Source of the DNA: Toxonevra muliebris
Lineage: Eukaryota > Arthropoda > Insecta > Diptera > Pallopteridae
Length of the DNA stretch: 64,000 nt
Assembly: GCA_963691655.1 (NCBI GenBank)
Contig: OY829330.1
Coordinates: 17,602,182-17,666,181, forward strand
Direction of reading: 5' to 3'
Part shown: one piece after another, positions 56,255 to 64,000 of the stretch
How the letters are laid out: every line of letters starts with the position of its first letter
Position numbering within the stretch: position 1 is the first letter of the stretch
Position numbers and translations under genes: made by a program
The notes under the pieces: model-generated
Databases searched by the model: none
The model's input: the letters and a program-made list of their open reading frames with translations, nothing else
What the model was told of the DNA's origin: nothing

Positions 56255-56337
56255 CATTCAGAAGTCGCATTATGTTGGCAACATGTTCCGTCTTAATTCT
56301 TCACTGTTGCGTGTATATGTTTTGGGCCTTCTGAATG
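56255..56337. repeat. CATTCAGAAG hairpin, copy 1
   Basis: CATTCAGAAG (56255-56264) faces CTTCTGAATG (56328-56337) across 63 bp. The same inverted pair occurs at 57572-57623. Confidence 0.45.
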
Positions 56338-57571
56338 ACATGATCCTTCACTTTTTTAGCCGCACACATCCAAGACATATTTTTGTTTACATACAGGCCA
56401 GAAGCCTACGCCGTGCGGCTACAGTCAATTTCGCGCAGCCGCCTTTTTTTATTTCCTATCCGGCGTAATTTATCGGCTAAGGCGTACACGCTTTACCAAT
56501 GAACAAAACAGTGCATAATATGAATTGAATAATGTTGAAAGGATAAACTTGCTTACTATAAGATTCTTTAAAATATTGTATTGGAGTGTTTTTAAATCAA
56601 CCGCCCAAACAAAAGCAAATATCTGCTAGAAGCCACCGTTAAAAAACGGCGCTGTGTTCTATCAAAAATTTGGGGCAACATGTTGACCGGAGCAGTGCTG
56701 TCGTTTTGAAAATTTTAAAAGGAGGAAGTTTTCCTTTCGAGCGGAGGATTTTGCTTGACAAGGGAGGAATTTTTTAAAATGTCTTAAAAGTTTCCAACTA
56801 AGTATTACTTAGATAATTGCTAACAGTTCCAATAATGTATAGAAAGTTTTTGTTACAAATTCAGTCATATAAAAGTTATGAAAAATAAACAAGTTTATAT
56901 AAAAACAAAATTCTTCTTCGGAAATAAGCGGTGCAATATAAAGTATTAATATTAGTAAATAATAATAAAAAAGAAAACAATAAAGATTAAAAAACTAAAA
57001 CTAACATTTCTTCGCTCTTCGCAAAACCGGACATAAAAACATAGGATGTTATTTGTGGTATTTTTTAGACAGCTCAATCAAAAGGACCCAGTTGGATGCA
57101 TAATTTTTTCTAACATTCCCTTACCAACCATTACTGCATTAACAGTTGCAGTCAGCAAGTAATTTATCGATATTTATTAAATAGGCACTTACTTTTACAT
57201 AGTTTTTCTACTAATGATTTCAATTGTCAAAAATTACAAACATTAACACAAAGCCAAGCAAAAACGTTTGGAAATAGAATGCGAACTTTTAAATTTTGAC
57301 AGTAACCCAGCGACAAATAAAACTGCTAGTTCTAGTAACAAATATTTCACAGACATAAACGAAATGAAAATAACGCAACAGAAAACATTTAGTTTTATTT
57401 ACGTTTATTTTTCTTACAACTCCGATTGGGGAGGACAGGAGGATTGAGATTTGAGCGGAGTACGAATACTCCGATCGGAGTACCTTCGGGGCCGCTAGAG
57501 CAGAAAAATAATACAATGGAACAATGGCGGCGAAGTGCCAGCAGTTCTGCTGATCAAAACTCACAACTACC
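56338..57571. other. Gene-free stretch
   Basis: A GC-rich inverted patch, CGTGCGGCTACAGTC...CGCGCAGCCGCC, lies near 56410. Frames here match nothing. Confidence 0.4.
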
Positions 57572-57623
57572 CATTCAGAAGGTGCATTCGCTACAGTTGC
57601 GTATCGGTTGTGCCTTCTGAATG
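57572..57623. repeat. CATTCAGAAGG hairpin, copy 2
   Basis: An 11-bp perfect stem, CATTCAGAAGG/CCTTCTGAATG, with a 30-bp loop. A 122-codon minus-strand frame starting with TTG crosses it and is not considered real. Confidence 0.5.
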
Positions 57624-58887
57624 CGAACATTGAGCCGAATTTTTTGACAGCATACAAAACCTATGTCTTCGTTATTCATTTTAAAAATCGTTTCGAATGG
57701 CATTGAATTGAATTTTATTTTTGTTTTTTTTTTTTTTAGGAATAGAAAAAAAGAAAAAATCCAACAAAAATAGGTAAAATAGTACCCAAAAATTAATTGA
57801 ATCTGCCAAAAAATTGTAAAAGCTGAGTTTTAATTAATAAAGAATAACTAAAATAATTTCAAAACAGATCTCAGCATCTTTGCCTTCAAAAATTAGAAAA
57901 ATTTAACAAAAAAAAAAAGAAAAAAATGGCGAAATTTGAATCCAAAATATATGTCGAAAACGGGACGTCGACAAGGGAAAACCTGAATACACCATCGGAC
58001 TCTACAGCCGAAAATTTAGTTAACGTGTCTTGATATTCTACTGTTCTTTAACGTCTCTACAATCCAATGTAATAAATTGTATTTAACCCAATAACTCCCA
58101 ACGAAAACTACAAAGAGTATAAAGTTACAAATTTTAGAGGTTAATCTTAACGAGCAGCGTAACCAGCGACCCTTAAAACACTTCTGACCATTGCACTTTC
58201 CATTATGTCCGGCCGTGGGTGTAAGTAAGATAAAATCCGTTCTGTGCGAAATGTTTCCCTGCGCCTCTAGACAAAAACACATATCTCTGTAACCATTTGC
58301 AAAAGAAGACTAAGATTTGGTACAACGGTGTTGGTTGAAATGTCATGCCTCAGAAAAAATGGAAGAAAATGGAAAAAAAAGGCATGGCACTTCTCGCATA
58401 ACCTAAATCTTAGTTGTGGAACCATTTACAGGAGTACTGAGATTAAGTACAAGAATGCAAAAGTTAGTTGACCATTCTACAAGAAAGTGGATGGGATTAA
58501 AAAAAGATAGCGGAGTATAACTTGAATTTTAATTGTTGGATATATCAGGAACTACAATATTTATGGTGCGGTACTAAGATTTGGAATGAAAATATAATTT
58601 GTCAATAGAATTCTCTGGGTAAATTATGGGTAGGCTTGAGTTAATGGGTATGACATCTTTTATGCATCCCTGTTTTTAATAGGGTGTATTTCTTAAATTA
58701 TTTGTGGCTCATTATTGATAATTGGTACGAGAACTTTTGTTGCCAGCGGAAGAGCAAAGCGAATAGCTTAGAGAAAGTAGGCGTGGCACCTCAGAGACTG
58801 TAGCAAGGAAAACATTGTAAGTTTCTTTGTGAAAGCGGTATGTTTGCAGAAGTTATTGGACAGAATGTGGTCGTTTTTAAGCAAAAA
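57624..58887 (-). repeat. Mostly gene-free; family H copy 3 at about 58140-58265 (-)
   Basis: The reverse complement of 58190-58265 (AACGGATTTTATCTTACTT...CACGGCCGGACATAATGGAA) matches 39065-39120. Further right, ATTTGCAAAAGAAGACTAAGAT and GGCATGGCACTTC resemble the fly-type repeat at 12.7-13.1 kb. No gene was recognised. Confidence 0.45.
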
Positions 58888-59055
58888 TGGCAAGAGTAAA
58901 AATTCCCTAAGGAAAAGCTTTTGACTTCGCCATTCGGTTTCAAAATAAAACTATAGATTCCCTTCATTCATACGCAAATATAATTCGTACAAAATGAATG
59001 GACGCGAAAAGCTCGTTCTAGGCTCTTTATGTGCCTTTTCTGTCATTAAAGAAAA
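58888..59055 (+). repeat. Dispersed repeat family B, copy 3
   Basis: AGAGTAAAAATTCCCTAAGG, CTTCGCCATTCGG and GCGAAAAGCTCG match 10015-10145. Confidence 0.6.
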
Positions 59056-59074
59056 ACTAACCCAGAAGGGCCTC

Positions 59075-59535
59075 TTAACCCTTTGGAGGACGCGTCGCGG
59101 CAAATCAGCCGCAAATTGTTTAATTTGTGTTTTTAAAATACCAATCATAGTAGCCGACCACTGCCACTCAAATGACTTTTTAAGTTCTGAAATGCAGTGT
59201 GGTTTAGCATTAACCGTTGGTCTCTACATTACATCATTTAACTGCTATTTGTGTTTTAAAATTGGTATCTCGTTTTTGCGGCTAAATTGTCGCGGCGTGT
59301 AACAAAAAAATTCAAGTGTAGCTTGCAGAAATTTTTTTTAAGTTAAAACGATGACGAAGAAACATTTAAAAATAAATGTTCAAAATATATTTCAATATCA
59401 CTAGAAAGCAATCACTTGTTTTATTTTATTGATATTTTTGCTATAAATAAGAAAAATTGCAGTCGATACTATGAAATTTACCTTGCGGCTAAATTGCCGC
59501 GGCGCTCCCTCTCGTGTAACTTTTCAAAGGGTTAA
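59075..59535 (-). mobile_element. TTAACCCTTTG-ended non-autonomous element (relative of the 15.7-16.6 kb mariner)
   Basis: TTAACCCTTTG at 59075 and CAAAGGGTTAA ending at 59535 define a 461-bp element. It contains three copies of a GC-rich module (about 59087-59115, 59270-59299 and 59484-59512), each built on GCGGC...GCCGC. Read inverted, the stretch from 59475 to about 59228 matches 15700-15930. The end at 59087-59135 matches 16565-16610, where mariner transposase lies between. It has no coding capacity of its own. Confidence 0.7.
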
Positions 59536-59551
59536 GGACAGTGCCAATTAA

Positions 59552-59724
59552 AGGCTCAATTATGCATAAGGAACGGAACTTAACGTTGCTAACTGTCACA
59601 TAAATATCTGTGATATGGGCAGTGAGTGCAAGTGATTACCGAAATCGTAACGCAACGTAGAGTTCTATCTTCGATAGATTTTTACGTTCCGTTACGCTAG
59701 GTTGCGTTACTTATGCATAAGCCT
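59552..59724. mobile_element. 173-bp MITE (AGGCT...TATGCATAAG arms)
   Basis: AGGCTCAATTATGCATAAG (59552-59570) faces an inverted AGGCTTATGCATAAG (59710-59724). Arms continue with AACG/GCAACG motifs for about 40 bp with gaps. It lies 16 bp after the previous element. Confidence 0.65.
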
Positions 59725-60338
59725 GAAGTCAGTTTTAAAACCTATTTATCGATACTTTCCCCTCTTGTTAAGCAACTGCAGCAGTAATCACCTCCTATTT
59801 TCTTTTTAGATTCCAAGTCGTTGTGAAGTTTTCTGTGCCATGTATGATATCTTAAAATTTGAAATGTCCGTTGCTCAAAAAGTTTTTTTTTTTTTTGTAT
59901 AGTGACGTTCTGGTAATCAATGTACGATTCAATCAGAAACTTTTCACTTATGTGAGATTCTTAAAGTTAATTAATGTTAACTTTTAAAACGCCACCTAAT
60001 TATGACTCTCAAAAAAAAACTCTTTTCTTACTTCTTTCTTTTCTTATATGTATATTCGTTCGTATGTGCTTTTAAAGCGTATTCCGTTGACTTTTAAAAA
60101 ACGATAATGTTTGTTTTGATGTATGTATATATATATATATATATATGTCCATATATATGTATATATGTTCATATTTACTCACAGATTTGTATATACATAA
60201 TATGTACTACGTATGTATGTAGTTCAAGTACTTACTTAATTTTATTGATTGCCTTATTATTATTTCTAAATTAACTCTTGAATCTATACCTACAAATACA
60301 CAATTGAATGTATGTGTGTATGCATATAAATATGTTTG
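59725..60338. other. Gene-free stretch; (TA)n at 60126-60146
   Basis: A TA dinucleotide run and TATG repeats. No gene was recognised. Confidence 0.5.
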
Positions 60339-60762
60339 TACCCAGTGGTTTTTAAGACAAGTACTTAAAAATTAAGCACTTAAAATGTGCTTCCAAGTGC
60401 ATCATGTCAACCATGCTGTTGTTTCAATCAAAGTTTTCAATTGAACAGTAAAAACGAAGCTAAGAACGATTAGTTTTCACGCAGCAGCGAAGCAAATCGG
60501 TAGCAGAATTTAATTAACTATGAAATTTTTTCCTCTCTCCTCTCTTCGTCAATTAAAGAAAGCTCGAAGCAGTGAACCAAAGAGCGGAAGTGCCTTTCTA
60601 ACGCACTTAGTTTTGTGCTTGTTTTGCGCTAAACCAGCTCTGCTCTCCTAGGACATGCAATGTTAAAATTAATATGCATCGTATGTGCAAATAGAGTATT
60701 TAAGTGCTTGCAGTGAAGCACTTGATTTGTTCTATTGTAGTCCTTCAATTTACCGCTGGGTA
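60339..60762. mobile_element. TA-flanked element with CCCAGYGGT ends
   Basis: TA-CCCAGTGGTTTTTAA on the left and, inverted, TA-CCCAGCGGTAAATTGA on the right give a 9-bp terminal repeat. Inner inverted AAGTGCTT/AAGCACTT motifs (about 60370-60405 and 60690-60722) reinforce the fold. Total length is about 424 bp, non-coding. The ACCGCTGGG end also occurs at about 10596. Confidence 0.55.
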
Positions 60763-61059
60763 TTGCCGGCAGGGGTTACCAGAACCACGCGGTTTATATT
60801 TGTAATATATGATTGCATGTGTATTTGTGTGACTGCCTCTGTGCATGTATGAGTACGCGTGATTTCAATTAGTTTCGTTGGATTTTCACATTGATTTTCT
60901 TTTTTTATTTTTGTTTTCAGTTTTAATTTCTTTTTGTCAGGATATCAAAATTATAAGTTTTTGACAATTAGTTTTTCATGAGTGAGTTGATGTGTGCGTA
61001 CATATATATAGGCATTGCATGCATGCAAATCGTAAAGAAACATGCATATGTGTGTACAG

Positions 61060-61445
61060 CTATGCCCAGCGGTACGGTATGACAATAGAAGCGTCTCGGA
61101 GCAAAACTGGGAGATGTATTCAAAATGGTTTATAACTTATTACTCGGCGGTTTTCGGGGTCTCTGATTTCGAATCTGAAGTTAGATTTTCAAAATTCGAA
61201 ATGCAGACCCAATATGGCGGATGATTTTTTGAGTTCATCAGATTTGCTTGGAACTCATTATTCGGGAGTTTAAGAGATCACTGATTACGAATTTAATGTC
61301 ATATTCGTGTTTAGCGACCCTGAAAACCCTCGAGTAACGAGTTTCAAGCAAATCTGTTAAACTTTTATAAAATTCATCCGCTATTTTGAATTTTAAAAAT
61401 TTGACTTCAGATTAGTAATCAGTAACCCACAAAACCCTTGGATAC
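61060..61445. repeat. Family H inverted pair
   Basis: The block 61140-61265 (ATTTCGAATCTGAAGTTAGA...AATATGGCGGATGATTT...TTTGCTTGGAACTCATTA) is repeated in inverted form at about 61270-61430. Together they could form a hairpin of roughly 120-bp arms with mismatches. Related single blocks are at 39.1, 51.8 and 58.2 kb. Confidence 0.6.
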
Positions 61446-62548
61446 CAAGATTCATAACAAATCAAAAATTTTTCAATTTTTTTTTTTTCATGTTTCTCAA
61501 CAACGTTTTTCGACTTGGCTGACACGATTTAGAAAAAACTATTGGACCGATTGAGTTCAAATTTTCAGGGATTAGTCTAAACATGTACCTCTTTGGCAGG
61601 AAAATAAATATATATTAGTAGTTAAACAATTTAAGCTGTAAAACAAAGTTTAAAAATTAAAAAATCCACCATTTCGTTTTTCTTATCGATTTTTTTTTTC
61701 AATTTCTTAGACAAAAATATAGTCGTGTACAAGGAACTATAATTGGGAATTGAAACTTTCAAATGTGTGCAAAAAATTCAGGGTAATGAAAAATTTACGT
61801 CATTCGGCCTATATCATTCAAAAGCATTCGTCGACATTTGAAAATCCTTGCTTCGTTTTGAGATATTAGCTCCAGCACAATGCACGGATTTTTCGTATTC
61901 TTTTCTGAAAGAGAGGCAGCCTTTTCAGAGGGTATTGTGTTCTTTTTTAAAAAATATTTCCTTCTGAGCGGGAAAAATGTAACACTTTTGCACTCTATTA
62001 AATGGCGGTGTGAGAATGTTGCCCTGCAAATCAGCTGATTCTGACAGGGTAGCATTTTTAAGTTTTTTTCTTGCACTAAAAAGACAACATTTTGGCAGGG
62101 TTGAGGGTAACATTAAAAAATTGTTGTCATTGCACAAGGGGAAAAAAATGCAACATAAGATTTGGTAATCTAGTATTACTGATGCTTCATTTGGTAAGAT
62201 CTTCCCTACCACGCATCTTTCTAACCGAAGTAAATATTTAGAAACCACTCATAACTCTAAGTAAGAACATCATAATGAAAGTAAAATATTTTCCATTTAG
62301 ATTTTAAATAATTTTTCAATGACAACGAGTGCGTGTTTTTTATTATTGGAGGGTGTTAAATATTTATTCAATACAATTAATTGTGCTTAATCAATATTTA
62401 TTTTCTCAAGAAAAAAGGCAATCAATTATGAATTTCGTAGTGAAGTAGTAACCCAAAGGCGGAGAGTTGTGCATCAGAAGCTATTCTGTTCACAGTATTT
62501 TTTATTTTTGAATGTACTGAATTGCAGCAACACTTTGTGTGAAGTATT
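61446..62548. other. Gene-free stretch
   Basis: Frames at 61795-62248 (minus) overlap in two registers and match nothing known. Confidence 0.45.
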
Positions 62549-62722
62549 AAGGCGAATTCACCGAACGAATTTCGCACTCTCTTCTTGTTTTTATATATGA
62601 AATTTGTTCACTCTGTCAAGTTGAGAGCTCAAGAAAAATGCGTCGCACTCTCTTTTAGTGAGATAACTTAATTTTATTTTCTGTGCGGCATGGAACTGCC
62701 AAATTCGAAGTTTTCGTTTGCA
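62549..62722 (+). repeat. Dispersed repeat family F, copy 2
   Basis: Collinear with 32258-32450 (GAATTCACCGA, GTTGAGAGC, CACTCTCTTTTAGTGAGATAA, GGCATGGAACT). Confidence 0.65.
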
Positions 62723-62804
62723 TTATGAATGATAAATTAGATATTTGGGCTTAGTTCTGCTGTTGTGCTATCTTTCTATATTTAGAAGAAAAATACTGGG
62801 ACCG

Positions 62805-62911
62805 AATCGTCTAATCCGTGAATGTACTGATCGTCACGTAATTTGCATTAAAATACTTGCGAAATAGTCACTTTTACGTAACGGTTTGTTTGTTCACGGA
62901 TCAGACGATTT
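62805..62911. mobile_element. 107-bp MITE (AATCGTCTRATCCGTGAA arms)
   Basis: AATCGTCTAATCCGTGAA at 62805-62822 faces its inverted copy ending at 62911, with one mismatch. Inside, ACGTAA and TTACGT continue the symmetry. Confidence 0.65.
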
Positions 62912-64000
62912 GAACTCTAAATTTTCGGTTTTAATTTTTTTTTCGTATGGATTTCGATTATTCATATATGAAGACATCAATGTACCAACAAAGTATTGCA
63001 AATGAAAAAACATTTGATGCACTGAAATTTGAAAGCGCATGAGTGTTTAAGACTGGGTTAACTTTATTCTGAATTCAATGTATGTGTAGTGTTCCAATTA
63101 AATATAATAAAGAAAGAAGGGGGCAAAACTGAAACTAATTCTGCTCCATTATTAAAATTCTTAATTTCTTTATTGATTTTCAATTTCTACTTCCACATAC
63201 GAGTATATACAGTAAAGGACAACAAAATAGGGTTACTATTTTAGTTGTTTTAAAAAACTTTTTTTTATATCAATCTAAATTTAATGCTCTATAATATAAA
63301 GGTTTTAAACAGTAAATACCACCCCTAAAAATTTGAAAAAAATACGTTTAAAGAATTTATGTCACGGAAATTTTGTACAAAATTGACAGCTTTTCGATCA
63401 AAACATTGTGTTCGGAAAAATTACTCAAAGTTCAATATTTTAGAAGTTATCACCGATCAAAGCTATTTACCTTTTTAAAGCCTATTTTTAAGCCTTTGAT
63501 TCAAAACCGACTGGCTATTTTCCACTAGAGACCTCTATATTTTTTTCTAAATCTTATTTTTCTCATATAATCTTTCAGAAAATCCACTAGGAGCAGAAAA
63601 ACTCGAACCTTGCACATTTCATATATTTCGTAGGAAAGCTACTGTACATATACTAATTCATTTTTTTTTTCTCATTACAGCTCCAAAATAATGTTTGTGC
63701 GTAAACGCATCATCTAGGAATACATTTTGTAGTAAGTTCAATTTAATTACGTCCCTTTGTATATATGCATTTACTAGTAAGTCCAGAGGTTGCGTCTAAA
63801 GGTCTTAACTATTTATGTTCCCTTAAAACTTTTTTAATTCAGGAACAACGATCATAATAAGAACTAAATGATGGAATGAAAGCTCTTTGTTTGTACGTCT
63901 TCCTTCCTAACACGAATACTTTCTTATTTAATATGTGGTCTCACACAATTATCAGCGGCTCTCAACTGCTTTTATCATACGCCTTTTCTCTGTTCTCGAG
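62912..64000. other. Gene-free stretch to the window end
   Basis: A pyrimidine tract ending CATTACAG (about 63680) and a GTAAGT at 63731 could bound a 50-base exon. All three frames contain stops, so it could at most be untranslated. Confidence 0.4.

Noticed and set aside
57289..57657. 122-codon open frame (-)
   Set aside because: It lacks an ATG at its start, crosses a small hairpin repeat and resembles no family.

Overview
The window looks like AT-rich, repeat-dense, non-coding DNA from a higher fly. The organism assignment is an inference. It rests on abundant ACAT/GTAT microsatellites, mariner relics, CR1/Jockey-type and RTE-type LINE relics, a tRNA-derived SINE with an AACCTAACC tail, and very many small inverted-repeat (MITE) elements. 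A tephritid fruit fly is my best guess, but another brachyceran fly is possible. I found no host protein-coding gene, no rRNA, no convincing functional tRNA and no CRISPR array. Nothing suggests bacterial DNA, so operon logic does not apply. The window is probably intergenic or the inside of a very long intron.

The only intact long coding sequences belong to one CR1-like non-LTR retrotransposon at about 43.05-47.67 kb (+). ORF1 (43397-44260) has a complete PHD finger, a coiled-coil stretch and an RRM-like region. ORF2 (44520-47348) has an endonuclease and a reverse transcriptase with FADD. The element ends in an AATAAA-type tail. It carries no frameshift, so it is probably young.

Layout: 0-2.7 kb, no gene. 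2.7-4.65 kb (-), decayed RTE-like LINE. 7.7-8.3 kb, two inverted-repeat elements. 10-13.1 kb, dispersed repeats and two inverted-repeat elements. 13.3-13.7 kb (-), reverse-transcriptase scrap. 15.7-16.6 kb (+), mariner relic between long arms that recur at 59.1-59.5 kb. 17.07-17.47 kb, two copies of one hairpin MITE. 17.8-19.6 kb (-), decayed LINE split by a SINE with a 10-bp target duplication. 22.2-23.3 kb, 13-bp-TIR element containing a LINE 3' end. 24.9-25.1 kb (-), tRNA-derived SINE. 25.6-26.5 kb (+), LINE RNase H relic. 33.45-34.69 kb, TTAA-flanked element. 35.2-37.7 kb, TA-flanked element with long TIRs that contains a 0.92-kb hAT-like palindrome and a smaller MITE. 43-47.7 kb, CR1. 47.85-48.0 kb, Harbinger-like MITE. 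50.65-51.5 kb (-), mariner relic split by a 386-bp MITE. 54.3-62.9 kb, a series of small MITEs and dispersed repeats.

The genes do not work as a host pathway. ORF1 and ORF2 together make up one retrotransposition unit. The rest is a layered record of insertions into older insertions. The feature most worth further study is the hierarchical palindrome at 35.86-36.77 kb, which would fold into a long double-stranded RNA if transcribed. Calls rest on reading motifs and repeats by eye. Boundaries are approximate unless a target-site duplication is stated.
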